This document shows positions 7,960-16,574 of a stretch of 57,125 bases of DNA, piece after piece. The position numbers and the translations under genes are program-made. The notes under the pieces are model-generated. The model ran no database searches. It saw nothing but the letters and a program-made list of their open reading frames with translations, and had not been told where the DNA came from. This stretch comes from Pseudomonadota bacterium (GTDB taxonomy: Bacteria; Pseudomonadota; Gammaproteobacteria; Burkholderiales; Burkholderiaceae_C): the NCBI GenBank assembly GCA_021846965.1, contig JAJZWA010000020.1, positions 1-57,125 of the forward strand, written 5' to 3'. Positions within the stretch are counted from its first letter, which is position 1. The number at the start of each line of letters is the position of its first letter.

Positions 7960-8632
7960 GTTCCGCGTGCTGCTGGTCGACGACCACGCCTTGTTCCGGC
8001 GCGGCCTGGCGGCCCTGCTGGGCGAGCAGCCGGACATGCGCCTGGTGGGCGAGGCCGGCGACGTCAACGAGGCGCTGCGCCTGGCCGAGAGCCAGCAGCC
8101 CGATCTGGTGCTGCTGGACAACCACCTGCCGGGGGTCGCCGGGGTCGACGCCATCGAGTCGCTGCTGCAGCGCGCCCCGGGCGCGCGCGTGCTGATGCTG
8201 ACGGTCAGCGAATCGGCCGAGGATCTGCGCGCTGCCTTGCGCAGCGGAGCTGCCGGCTATGTGCTCAAGAACAGTACTCCGGGGGAACTGCCGCTGGCCA
8301 TGCGGCGCGTGTTGCGTGGCGAGACGGTGATCGGTGCGGGCCTGGCCGCCAAGGTCATGCAGGCTTTCGACGGGGGTGGGGCGGCGCCGCAGTCGCCACG
8401 GCCGCTGGGACACGTGCCCCATGGCTTCGATTCGCTGGGGCCGCGCGAGCGTACGGTGGCACTGGCCATCGCTGCCGGAGCGAGCAACAAGCGCATCGCG
8501 CGGGACCTGGGCATCGCCGAGGCCACGGTGAAGGCTCATGTGCGGGTGATCCTGCGCAAGCTCGGGCTGAGCTCCAGGGTGCAGGTCGCGGTGCTGGCCA
8601 GTCGCGACGCGCCGCATCGCCTGAAGGACTAG
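7943..8632 (+). CDS. NarL/FixJ-family response regulator
   Basis: A 229-aa regulator. The receiver domain (about 7-125) has the acidic pair in LLVDDH, phospho-acceptor D59 in LLDNHLPG, and the conserved Lys in YVLKN. A LuxR-type helix-turn-helix follows (about 160-220: LGPRERTVALAIAAGASNKR and IAEATVKAHVRVILRKLG). It is the evident partner of the overlapping kinase and should bind DNA when phosphorylated. AGGAAG precedes the ATG. Its target promoters are not known; the chemosensory genes immediately downstream are candidates. Confidence 0.9.
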   Translation: MPEGPEFRVLLVDDHALFRRGLAALLGEQPDMRLVGEAGDVNEALRLAESQQPDLVLLDNHLPGVAGVDAIESLLQRAPGARVLMLTVSESAEDLRAALRSGAAGYVLKNSTPGELPLAMRRVLRGETVIGAGLAAKVMQAFDGGGAAPQSPRPLGHVPHGFDSLGPRERTVALAIAAGASNKRIARDLGIAEATVKAHVRVILRKLGLSSRVQVAVLASRDAPHRLKD

Positions 8633-8702
8633 TCCTTCGGGGCGCGGCAGGACGCCGTGCGAAGTATGGTGGGGCGCCCGGTGCGCGCCTAGAGTCGTGT
8701 CC

Positions 8703-9593
8703 ATGCGCCGACTCGTCCGGCGCGCCCGACCGCACACCGCCACCGTGAGTTCCCAGCACCTCGTTCCCGCCTCCGGCACCGGCAGCGATTTCGCCGTCAC
8801 CGAACGCGATTTCCAGCGTGTGTGCGGCTGGCTGCGCGATCAGTGCGGCATGGACTACCGGGCCAACAAGCGCGAGCTGCTCGAGCACCGCATGCGCAGG
8901 ATCTGCGAGCAGGCCCACCTGGGTTCCATGCAGGAACTGGCCGAGCGCCTGGAGCGTGGAAGCGACCCGGCGCTGAGCCTCGCCGTATTGCACGGCGCCT
9001 CGACCAATCACACCTACTTCTACCGGGAGCCGCAGGTCCTGGATACCTTCGCCCGGCTCGTGCTGCCTTCGCTGCCGCGCGGCGAACTGCGCATCTGGAG
9101 CGCGGCGGCCTCATCGGGTGACGAGGCCTACACCATCGCGATGATCGCCGCCGAAGTGCTCGGGCCGGAGATCGCGAGGGCGTCGCTGTCGATCCTGGGA
9201 ACCGACATCAGCGCCGTGATGATCGCGGCCGCCGAGCAGGCGGTGTATCCGCAGGCAAGGCTCAGCGGGCTGCCGCAGGGCTTGCGCGAGCGCTACCTGC
9301 GGGAGCTCGGCGACGGGCAGCTGCGCGTGGTCGCGCCCTTGCGGGAAATGTGCACCTTCCGGCGCCTGAACCTCAAGGTGCGCCCGCTGCCGTTCCAGCG
9401 CAGCTTCCACGTCGTGTTCTGCCGCAACGTCCTGTACTACTTCGATCGCGAGCAGCAGCGAGCCACGGTGGAGGCCATCTATGAGGTCACCGAGCCGGGT
9501 GGGTGGCTGCTGACCAGCGTCACCGAGCCGCTGCGCGACCTCGGCACGCGCTGGCTCCCGGTGCAGGGCGGCGTCTACCGCAAGGCGGCCTGA
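8703..9593 (+). CDS. cheR: CheR-type chemoreceptor methyltransferase
   Basis: A 296-aa S-adenosylmethionine-dependent glutamate methyltransferase. The N-terminal helical CheR domain (about 30-85) is followed by the family block STNHTYFYREP, the SAM-binding motif WSAAASSGDEAYTIAM, LGTDIS, and VVFCRNVLYYFD. It would methylate Glu residues of the chemoreceptor encoded downstream. The ATG at 8703 was chosen; GTG codons at 8697 and 8745 are alternatives and none has a strong ribosome site. CheB follows after 1 bp, so the two adaptation enzymes are co-translated. Confidence 0.88.
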   Translation: MRRLVRRARPHTATVSSQHLVPASGTGSDFAVTERDFQRVCGWLRDQCGMDYRANKRELLEHRMRRICEQAHLGSMQELAERLERGSDPALSLAVLHGASTNHTYFYREPQVLDTFARLVLPSLPRGELRIWSAAASSGDEAYTIAMIAAEVLGPEIARASLSILGTDISAVMIAAAEQAVYPQARLSGLPQGLRERYLRELGDGQLRVVAPLREMCTFRRLNLKVRPLPFQRSFHVVFCRNVLYYFDREQQRATVEAIYEVTEPGGWLLTSVTEPLRDLGTRWLPVQGGVYRKAA

Positions 9594-9594
9594 C

Positions 9595-10656
9595 ATGCAA
9601 CGACGTCCCCGCCTGCGCGTGCTCGTGGTCGAGGCCTCGGCGCAGCTCAGGCGCCTGGTCTGCGAGGCCGTCAGCGCGGACGCCGGGCTGGACCTGGTGG
9701 CCGAGGCCGGCGACGCCTGGGCCGCGCGCGACGCGCTCGTGGAGCAGCAGCCCGACGCCGTCGTGCTGGGGCTGGACCTGCCGGGCTTCGACGGGCTCGA
9801 TCTGCTGCGCCGTTACATGCAGATCCTGCCGACCCCCACGGTGGTGCTGGCGGGCCCGGACGCCGGCCAGCGCGAGCGCCTGGACGCGGCCCTGGCGGCG
9901 GGCGCCACCTGCGTGGTGGCGCGCCCGCGCGACGCGGACCCGCTGGCCATGCGCCGCCAGCTGCGGCTGATCGCCGCGCGGGTGCGCGCCGCGGCCGGCC
10001 CGACGGCGCGCCGCCCGGCGCGAAACGCCGGACTCCAGCCCTTCGATGCGCCCGAGCTGGCGAGCAGCCACATCATTGCCGTGGGGGCGTCGACCGGCGG
10101 CGTGGAGGCGCTGAGCAGTCTGCTTCCCGGCTTCGACGAGCGCGCCCCGGCCCTGCTGCTCGTGCAGCACATGCCCGCGGGCTTCACCGCCTCGCTGGCG
10201 CGGCGCCTCGACAGCCTGGGCAGGCTGCGCGTGCGCGAGGCCCGCGACGGCGACCGCGTGCTGCCCGGACAGGCCTTGCTCGCTCCCGGCGGGGCACGCC
10301 ACATGGTGCTCGAGCGCGTGGGCGCGCAGCTGCGCGTGCGCCTGGTACCCGGGGATCCGGTGAACTACAGCCGGCCGTCGGTGGACGTGCTCTTCGAGTC
10401 GGTGGCGGCGCAGGCCGGCGCGCGCGCCGGAGCCATCCTGCTCACGGGCATGGGCAGCGACGGTGCCGCCGGCATGCTTCGCATTCGCCGCCGCGGCGGC
10501 CACACGGTGGCGCAGGACGAGGCCACCAGCGTCGTGTTCGGCATGCCGCAGATGGCACGCCGCCTGGGAGCCGCCGAGGCGGTGGCCCCGCTGTTGTCGA
10601 TTCCCGCGACCCTGGCGCGCCTGATGGCGCGGGGCGTCGCGGCCTCAGCCTCATGA
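9595..10656 (+). CDS. cheB: CheB-type methylesterase with degenerate receiver domain
   Basis: A 353-aa chemoreceptor methylesterase/deamidase. The C-terminal catalytic domain (about 158-345) keeps the full triad: S166 in GASTGG, H192 in QHMP and D289 in GMGSDGA. The N-terminal receiver (about 7-125) is broken: the acidic pair is EA (VVEAS) where DD is usual, the phospho-acceptor Asp position is Gly59 (VVLGLDLPGFDG), and the conserved Lys is Arg (ARPRD). It therefore cannot be activated by normal phosphotransfer. This fits the absence of cheA nearby. Confidence 0.88.
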   Translation: MQRRPRLRVLVVEASAQLRRLVCEAVSADAGLDLVAEAGDAWAARDALVEQQPDAVVLGLDLPGFDGLDLLRRYMQILPTPTVVLAGPDAGQRERLDAALAAGATCVVARPRDADPLAMRRQLRLIAARVRAAAGPTARRPARNAGLQPFDAPELASSHIIAVGASTGGVEALSSLLPGFDERAPALLLVQHMPAGFTASLARRLDSLGRLRVREARDGDRVLPGQALLAPGGARHMVLERVGAQLRVRLVPGDPVNYSRPSVDVLFESVAAQAGARAGAILLTGMGSDGAAGMLRIRRRGGHTVAQDEATSVVFGMPQMARRLGAAEAVAPLLSIPATLARLMARGVAASAS

Positions 10657-10678
10657 ACCTGATCAACCGGAGAAATCC

Positions 10679-11203
10679 ATGAGCACCCATCAAGAAGCGG
10701 AACCCGGCGGTTTCGCGTCGGACGACGAGTACACCGAGCTGGTGTTCCGAGACGACGACAACGTCGACGACATGTACCTGACCTTCGGGGTCGCGACCGA
10801 GGAGTACGGCATCGGCATCGGCTACGTCACCGAGATCGTCAGCATGCAGCACATCGTGCAGCTGCCCGAGTCCGCGCCCTCGGTCAAGGGCGTGATCAAT
10901 CTGCGCGGCAAGGTCATTCCGGTCATGGACCTGCGCCTGCGCTTCGGCCTGCAGCCCAAGGACTACACCGAGCGCACGGTGATCATCGTGCTGAGCGTGA
11001 ACGACGTGGCCGTCGGCCTGGTGGTCGACCATGTCAGCGAGGTGCTGGAGATTCCGCCGAACCAGATCGACACGGCAGCCGCCCTCGGAGGCGCCAATCG
11101 GTCGATCGTGCGCGGCTTCGGCAAGCAGGCCAATCGTTTCGCAGCCATCGTGGACGTCGAGCGCATGCTCGCCGGCCAGCTCACGCCCGCCAGCGTGCAT
11201 TGA
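10679..11203 (+). CDS. cheW: CheW-type coupling protein
   Basis: A 174-aa CheW domain protein with an acidic N-terminal extension of about 35 residues. Typical blocks are seen: [40 protein letters not shown], and [14 protein letters not shown]. CheW bridges chemoreceptors and a CheA kinase in signalling arrays. GGAG at 10669-10672 precedes the ATG. It sits between cheB and the receptor gene, 32 bp before the latter, so the three are likely one transcript. Confidence 0.92.
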   Translation: MSTHQEAEPGGFASDDEYTELVFRDDDNVDDMYLTFGVATEEYGIGIGYVTEIVSMQHIVQLPESAPSVKGVINLRGKVIPVMDLRLRFGLQPKDYTERTVIIVLSVNDVAVGLVVDHVSEVLEIPPNQIDTAAALGGANRSIVRGFGKQANRFAAIVDVERMLAGQLTPASVH

Positions 11204-11234
11204 ACTACCGAACAACAGCAGAGGAAAACCCATC

Positions 11235-13298
11235 ATGAACGCAATGACAGATCTTCCCGCCACCGACGCCACGGCGCGTCTGCTGGCCGACCTGGGTGCG
11301 ATGGCGCGCCTGCATGAGCAGGGCGAGATCGATGCGGTGGTCGACGTCGCCAACTACGACGGCGCCTTCGCCGAGGTCGTGCGCGCGGTCAACGCCATGG
11401 TGAGCAGCCATATCGCCACCAAGCGAGCGGCGATGGCCTGCGTGGCCGAGATCGCCGGCGGAAACTTCGATGCGCCCCTGGAGCGCTTCCCCGGCAAGAA
11501 GGCCTTCATCAACGACACCATCGAGCGCCTGCGCGCCAATCTGCGCGGGCTGATCGACGCGATGAACCACATGTCGGCCGAGCACGACAGGGGCGACATC
11601 GACGTGTTCATCGATCCCTCGCCCTTCGGCGGCGCCTTCGCGGGCATGGCCGTGGGCATCAACAACATGGTGGCCGGGCACATTGCCGTGAAGAAGAAGG
11701 CCATGGCCTGCGTGGATGCCTTCGCGCATGGCGACTTCGACGCCGAGCTCGAGCGCTTCCCCGGCAAGAAGGCCTTCATCAACGAGGCCATCGAGACCCT
11801 GCGCGCGCATCTCAAGGGGCTGGTCGCCGAACTGCAGCGCCTGATCGCCGCGTCCGCTGCCGGGCAGCTGAGCGAGCGTGCCCACGTGGGTGCCTTGCAG
11901 GGAGACTTCGCGGCGCTGGTCGGCGGCATCAACCGCATGCTCGACGAAATCCTGCTTCCGATCGCCGAGGGCAATCGCATCCTGCGCCAGATCCGCGGCG
12001 GCAACCTGCGCGAGAAGGTCGAGATCGCCTGCAAGGGCGAGCACGAGCAGATGAAGAATGCGGTCAACGGGGTGCACGCCTGGCTCGAGGAACTGATCGA
12101 CTTCGTCACCCACGTGGCCAACGGGGATCTCAGCGTGGAGATGGGCAAGGCTTCCGAGCAGGACCAGATCCACGAGTGGCTGATGCTTCTCAAGACCAAT
12201 ATTTCCAGCATCGCCCGCGACGCCGCGTCGCTGTCGCTGGCGATCGTCGACGGCCGCCTCGATGCCAGCGTCGACGCCAGCGCCTACAGCGGCGAATACG
12301 CGCGCATCATCGAGGCCTTCGGGCGCGCCTTCGACGGGCTCAACGCCACCTTCGGCCAGGTGGTCGACGCGGTCGAGCAGGTCAGCGAGGCCTCGCAGCA
12401 ACTCAGCGCGGCGTCGCAGGACATGGCCTCCGCCTCGGAGGAGCAGTCGGCCGCGGTGGAGGAAGTCACCGCCAGCCTGGAGCAGACCGACAGCCAGGTC
12501 AAGGCCAACACCGACCATGCCAACGCCGCCAACCAGCTGGTCAGCGAGACCTCGGAGTTCGCCTCCAGGGGCCAGCAGAAGATGGCCGCGATGAGCGAGG
12601 CGATGGGAGCGATCGATGCCTCGGCCCAGAACATCGCGAAGATCATCAAGGTCATCGACGAGATCGCGTTCCAGACCAACATCCTGGCGCTGAACGCGGC
12701 CGTCGAGGCCGCGCGGGCGGGCCAGCACGGCAGGGGTTTCGCGGTGGTGGCGCAGGAAGTGCGCAACCTGGCCGGACGCAGCGCCAAAGCGGCGCGCGAG
12801 ACGGCCGAGCTGATCGACGATTCCTCCAAGCGGGTCAACCAGGGCGTGGCGATCGCCTCGGAGACCGGCAGTGCGCTGCAGGCCATCGTCGGCAACGTGC
12901 TCAAGGTGCGCGACCTGGTCGGCGAAATCGCCACGGCCAGTTCCGAACAATCGCGCGGTGTGTCGCAGATCAACACCGCGATGGGGCAGGTGGCCACGGC
13001 GGCCCAGCAGGGCAGCCAGCAGGCCGAGGAACTGGCATCTTCGTCCTCGCAGCTCAGCAGCGTGGCGGCGCAATTGCAGCAGGAAATGGCACGCTTCAAG
13101 CTGCGTCCGCGCCAGGCCGCGGGGCTGGTGGTGCCCGGGCTCGGAGAGCTGTCACCCGAGCAGTTGCGTCAGCTCAAGGCCCTGCTGATGGTGCAGCCGT
13201 CGGCGCCGCGCGCCGCCGCGCGTCCGGCGGCGCACCGGGTCTCGCCCGGCCGCGTGCTGCCGCTGGATGCCGACGAGCGCGGGTTCAAGCACTTCTGA
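11235..13298 (+). CDS. Soluble methyl-accepting chemotaxis protein with tandem HAMP-like repeats
   Basis: A 687-aa receptor with no membrane helix. The N-terminal 370 residues are a chain of HAMP-like two-helix units; two units share the near-identical block [12 protein letters not shown] at residues about 84-95 and 174-185. The C-terminal half is a standard MCP signalling hairpin with tip sequence [20 protein letters not shown] near residue 476. It ends in GFKHF, not the NWETF-type pentapeptide that tethers CheR. It should sense a cytoplasmic cue or a partner protein and signal through CheW, comparable in layout to cytoplasmic receptors such as FrzCD. Confidence 0.88.
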   Translation: MNAMTDLPATDATARLLADLGAMARLHEQGEIDAVVDVANYDGAFAEVVRAVNAMVSSHIATKRAAMACVAEIAGGNFDAPLERFPGKKAFINDTIERLRANLRGLIDAMNHMSAEHDRGDIDVFIDPSPFGGAFAGMAVGINNMVAGHIAVKKKAMACVDAFAHGDFDAELERFPGKKAFINEAIETLRAHLKGLVAELQRLIAASAAGQLSERAHVGALQGDFAALVGGINRMLDEILLPIAEGNRILRQIRGGNLREKVEIACKGEHEQMKNAVNGVHAWLEELIDFVTHVANGDLSVEMGKASEQDQIHEWLMLLKTNISSIARDAASLSLAIVDGRLDASVDASAYSGEYARIIEAFGRAFDGLNATFGQVVDAVEQVSEASQQLSAASQDMASASEEQSAAVEEVTASLEQTDSQVKANTDHANAANQLVSETSEFASRGQQKMAAMSEAMGAIDASAQNIAKIIKVIDEIAFQTNILALNAAVEAARAGQHGRGFAVVAQEVRNLAGRSAKAARETAELIDDSSKRVNQGVAIASETGSALQAIVGNVLKVRDLVGEIATASSEQSRGVSQINTAMGQVATAAQQGSQQAEELASSSSQLSSVAAQLQQEMARFKLRPRQAAGLVVPGLGELSPEQLRQLKALLMVQPSAPRAAARPAAHRVSPGRVLPLDADERGFKHF
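11481..11785 (+). repeat. Two direct 35-bp repeats inside the chemoreceptor gene
   Basis: Positions 11481-11515 and 11751-11785 are identical over 35 bases (they begin GAGCGCTTCCCCGG) and lie exactly 270 bp (90 codons) apart. They encode the conserved core of two HAMP-like units. Identity at synonymous sites suggests a fairly recent duplication or gene conversion of one unit. Confidence 0.9.
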
Positions 13299-13312
13299 TC
13301 GGGGTGGCCAGC

Positions 13313-14332
13313 ATGGCGGCGGCCGGCATCCCCGAACGCTCCTTCGGCGAACCGGCGCAGGCGGTACGCGCCCTGTACCGGGCGCTGGCCTTCGACACCC
13401 GCCTGCTTCCCTGTCCGGCCAACGCGCAGGTCGCGCTGCGGGCCGTGGGCGATGCCCTGCTCGCCAGCGGCGTGTTCGTGGCGGTGGAGGTGTTCGAGCC
13501 CGTTGGCGGCGCGGTGGCCTTCGTGCGCCGCCACCCCGCAGCGCGTGGTGGCACGGCACGCGCGCTGCCGCGCTGGCTGGGCGAGGGGGCCGCGCGCTGC
13601 TGGCGCGAACGCGCGCCGCAGGTGATGCCCGGCGGCGCGCGACGCCGGGCCCGCGTCCTGGTGCCGGTGTCCCGCGGCGGCGCCGCGAGCCTGCTGCTGG
13701 TGCTGGCCTGCGCCGACCCGGCGCCCTTGCCGGCCGAGGCGCTGTCGCTGATCGCACGCATGGCCGAGTTGCTCGGCCATGCGCTCGACGAGGTCGAGCT
13801 CAAGGGCGGGCTGATGCAGCAGTGCGCGCTGCAGGGATACGCGGCGCGCCACGATCCGCAAACGGGCCTGCCCAACGGCCTGGCCTTGTGCGAACGCATC
13901 GCGCGGGAAGCCAGGCTGTGCGCGCAGGACGATGCATGGTTCGCCATGGGCCTGCTGCGCTGCGTGGGCACGGACGCCCGCACACCCTGCGACGAGCAGA
14001 CGCGGGCCTCGCTGGCACGGGCCCTGCGCGCGACCTGTCGGCATCGGGATGTCGTGGCCTGCCTGGACGACGGGGTCTTCGGCCTGCTGCTGCGCGACCT
14101 CGATGCGCGTGCTCCGGAGTCCGCGGCGGCCGCCATGCTGCAGCATTGGGGCCAGCGCCTGCTGGCCTCGCAGCACGCGCCCTCCACGGGCATCAGGCTG
14201 CGCCTGGGGATGGTCGTGGCGCAGGCATCGGGCACGGCTTGCGCCCCCTTGCTGCAGCGCGCGCGTGCTGCGCTGGACGCGGCGCAGCGCGACGCCGCAG
14301 CCGACGCAGGCTGGCACGTGGTCTGGGTGTAG
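13313..14332 (+). CDS. GAF-like protein with degenerate GGDEF domain
   Basis: A 339-aa protein. Residues about 15-165 look like a GAF-type sensor; residues about 170-335 follow the diguanylate cyclase fold, with the usual entry HDPQTGLPNGLAL. The active-site GGDEF is replaced by DDGVF (CLDDGVFGLLL), so it should not make c-di-GMP and may act as a GTP or c-di-GMP receptor or a scaffold. It starts 14 bp after the chemoreceptor stop with GGGGTGG upstream, so it belongs to the che transcript. A GTG at 13304 is an alternative start. Confidence 0.75.
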   Translation: MAAAGIPERSFGEPAQAVRALYRALAFDTRLLPCPANAQVALRAVGDALLASGVFVAVEVFEPVGGAVAFVRRHPAARGGTARALPRWLGEGAARCWRERAPQVMPGGARRRARVLVPVSRGGAASLLLVLACADPAPLPAEALSLIARMAELLGHALDEVELKGGLMQQCALQGYAARHDPQTGLPNGLALCERIAREARLCAQDDAWFAMGLLRCVGTDARTPCDEQTRASLARALRATCRHRDVVACLDDGVFGLLLRDLDARAPESAAAAMLQHWGQRLLASQHAPSTGIRLRLGMVVAQASGTACAPLLQRARAALDAAQRDAAADAGWHVVWV

Positions 14333-14365
14333 CAGGCTGTTGAGATGCCGGAGGGGGCCGCGCGC

Positions 14366-15286
14366 TCAACCAGGGTGGCGCAGCGCGAAGGGCCCCTGGG
14401 CCAGTTGCTCGCGCAGGAACTGCACGCCGATGCGCACCTTGGCCGACTGACTCAGGCGCGCCGTGCTGGCCGCCCAGATCGACAGCGGCTGCGACCAGGC
14501 CGGCAGGATGTGGCGCAGGCGGCCCGCGCGCAGCGCGTCGCTGAGATCCCAGGCGGCCTGGAGCAGGATGCCGTGCCCGTCCTCGGCCCAGCCGCGCACG
14601 ATCTCCGAGTTGTTCGACGACAGCCTGCCGGTGACTTTCACGCTGCGGGTCTGTCCCGGCGCGGACAGGCGCCACACGCCGAAGGCCTGATGGCGCTCGC
14701 GCAGCACCAGGCAGTCGTGGCGGGCCAGATCGGCGACGTCCTGCGGGGTGCCGCGCGCATCGAGATAGGCGGGAGCCGCGCACAGGATGCGCGGGCTGTC
14801 GGCGAGGCGGTAGGCGACCAGATGCGGCTCGTCCACCTCGCCGATGCGCACGTCCAGGTCCACGTTCTCGCCCGGCAGGTCGACGCGGCGATCCACCACG
14901 TCCAGGCTCACGTCGAGCCCGGGATGGCGCTGCGCCAGCAGGGACAGGATCGGCCCCACGTGCATGCGTCCCAGGCGGAAGCTGGTGGTCACGCGCAGGG
15001 TGCCCCGGGGCTCGAGGCTACCCCCGGCCACGGTCTGCCCCATGTCCTCGACCCCGTCGAGGATGCGCTGGGCCGAGGCGTAGACATGCTCGCCCTGCTC
15101 GGTCACGCTGACACGGCGCGCGGCGCGGTGGAACAGGGGGACCCCCAGGTCGCGCTCGAGCATCGCGATGCGCTTGCTCACATAGGCCGGCGACATGCCC
15201 AGTTCCGCCGCCGCCGCGGCGAAACTGGCCTTGCGCGCGGCCAGGCAGAACACCCGCAGGTCCGCGAGCTGGAGTTTGAGCAACAC
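14366..15286 (-). CDS. LysR-family transcriptional regulator
   Basis: A 306-aa LysR regulator. The N-terminal winged helix-turn-helix (about 5-65: FAAAAAELGMSPAYVSKRIAMLERDLGVPLFHR) is followed by the substrate-binding domain (about 92-300). It is closest in pattern to the DsdA/AaeR-type subgroup with a GTLRVTTSFRLGR linker. It starts with GTG at 15286. It is divergent from the acyl-CoA dehydrogenase/CoA-transferase pair across 117 bp and is the natural candidate to control that pair. It is convergent with the che block. Confidence 0.85.
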   Translation of the reverse strand: MLLKLQLADLRVFCLAARKASFAAAAAELGMSPAYVSKRIAMLERDLGVPLFHRAARRVSVTEQGEHVYASAQRILDGVEDMGQTVAGGSLEPRGTLRVTTSFRLGRMHVGPILSLLAQRHPGLDVSLDVVDRRVDLPGENVDLDVRIGEVDEPHLVAYRLADSPRILCAAPAYLDARGTPQDVADLARHDCLVLRERHQAFGVWRLSAPGQTRSVKVTGRLSSNNSEIVRGWAEDGHGILLQAAWDLSDALRAGRLRHILPAWSQPLSIWAASTARLSQSAKVRIGVQFLREQLAQGPFALRHPG

Positions 15287-15318
15287 GATTCGTGAATTGA
15301 AGCTTGCTGGAATGCCGA

Positions 15319-15347
15319 TTGTGCGCCGAATCTGGCAACTTTACAGT
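15319..15347 (+). promoter_or_regulatory. Candidate sigma-70 promoter for the acyl-CoA dehydrogenase operon
   Basis: TTGTGC (15319-15324) and TACAGT (15342-15347) are separated by 17 bp, upstream of the ATG at 15404 and inside the divergent LysR spacer. The match to consensus is fair, not strong. Confidence 0.45.
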
Positions 15348-15403
15348 CCATCGCACAGGGCCTCGCGTGTCGCGGGGCGATCAAGCGCGGGGGAGCGGCT
15401 GCG

Positions 15404-16564
15404 ATGGACTTTGGCCTGAGCGAAGAACAAGGGATGATCATCGAGACGGTACGCCGATTCATCCGCGAGCATCTCGAACCCCTGGAGCAGGAAGTGGAGG
15501 ACAGCGGCGTGCTCGATGCGCAGGTCGCCCGGCGCCTGCTCGCCGCGTCCAGGGAGCTGGGCCTGTACGCGCTGAACATGCCCGCGGAGCTCGGAGGCGG
15601 GGGGCTGAGCACGGTGGATCGCATGCTGTGCGAGGAGCAGTTCGGCCACAGCACCGACATCCTGATCCGGCGCGCCTTCGGCAATGTCTACGAACCGCTG
15701 CTGGAGTGCCGCGGCGCCCAGGTCGAGCGCTGGCTGCTGCCGACGGTGCGGGGCGAGCGCACCTGCTCGATCGCCATCACCGAGCCCGGCGCCGGCTCGG
15801 ACGCCCAGGGCATTCGCAGCCGCGCCCGGCGCAGCGCGCAGGGATGGGTGCTCAACGGCAGCAAGCACTTCATCAGCGATGGCGAGTGGAGCGATTTCTT
15901 CCTGGTCTCGGCGCGCACCGACGATGACGCGATCTCGCTGTTCATGGTCGACAAGGGCCTGCCCGGCTTCAGCGTGGGCAAGGACCAGAAGATGATGGGC
16001 CTGCGCGGCACGCCCCATGTCGAGCTGTTCTTCCAGGACGTGCCGCTGGAGCCGCTGGCCCTGCTGGGCGAGCCGGGGCAGGGCTTCAAGCTGGCGATGA
16101 AGGCGCTCAACGTCGTGCGCCTGGCGCAGGTGGGCGCGCGCGCGGTGGGCAAGGCCGCGCATGTGCTGGAGCGGACCCTGGCCTATGCGCAGGAGCGGCG
16201 GCAGTTCGGGCAGCCGATCGCGCAATTCCAGCTGGTGCAGCAGATGCTCGCCGACAGCGCCATCGAGATCCACGCGGCGCGCCTGCTCGTGCTCCAGGCG
16301 GCCTGGATGATCGATGCGGGCATCGACGCGCGCGACCAGATCTCCATGGTCAAGGTGCATGCCGCCGAAATGCTGGGCCGCGTCGTCGACCGCGCCGTGC
16401 AGGTGTTCGGCGGCATGGGCTATTGCAAGGAGCTGCCCATCGAGCGCTACTTCCGGGACGCGCGGATCTACCGGATTTTCGACGGCACCTCGGAGATCCA
16501 TCGCACGGTGGTCGCCAGGGCGCTACTGCGGCGCGGCGCCGCGCTGTTCGACCTGCACCGCTGA
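15404..16564 (+). CDS. Acyl-CoA dehydrogenase
   Basis: A 386-aa FAD enzyme of standard length. Family blocks are present: CSIAITEPGAGSDAQGIRSRA (FAD/substrate loop), GWVLNGSKHFISDGEWSDFF, RRQFGQPIAQFQLVQQMLAD, VFGGMGYCKELPIERYFRDA and DGTSEIHRTVVAR. The usual catalytic Glu of the YEGT motif is Asp360 here (FDGTSEI), as in several bacterial and ACAD10/11-type members. It should introduce a 2,3-double bond in an acyl-CoA and pass electrons to ETF. The substrate is not visible. GGGGGAG precedes the ATG. The CoA-transferase follows after 10 bp. Confidence 0.9.
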   Translation: MDFGLSEEQGMIIETVRRFIREHLEPLEQEVEDSGVLDAQVARRLLAASRELGLYALNMPAELGGGGLSTVDRMLCEEQFGHSTDILIRRAFGNVYEPLLECRGAQVERWLLPTVRGERTCSIAITEPGAGSDAQGIRSRARRSAQGWVLNGSKHFISDGEWSDFFLVSARTDDDAISLFMVDKGLPGFSVGKDQKMMGLRGTPHVELFFQDVPLEPLALLGEPGQGFKLAMKALNVVRLAQVGARAVGKAAHVLERTLAYAQERRQFGQPIAQFQLVQQMLADSAIEIHAARLLVLQAAWMIDAGIDARDQISMVKVHAAEMLGRVVDRAVQVFGGMGYCKELPIERYFRDARIYRIFDGTSEIHRTVVARALLRRGAALFDLHR

Positions 16565-16574
16565 GGAGACGGCG

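Noticed and set aside
11205-13073. Long minus-strand frame opposite the chemoreceptor
   Set aside because: Its translation is repetitive and has no family features; the plus strand encodes a textbook MCP signalling domain.
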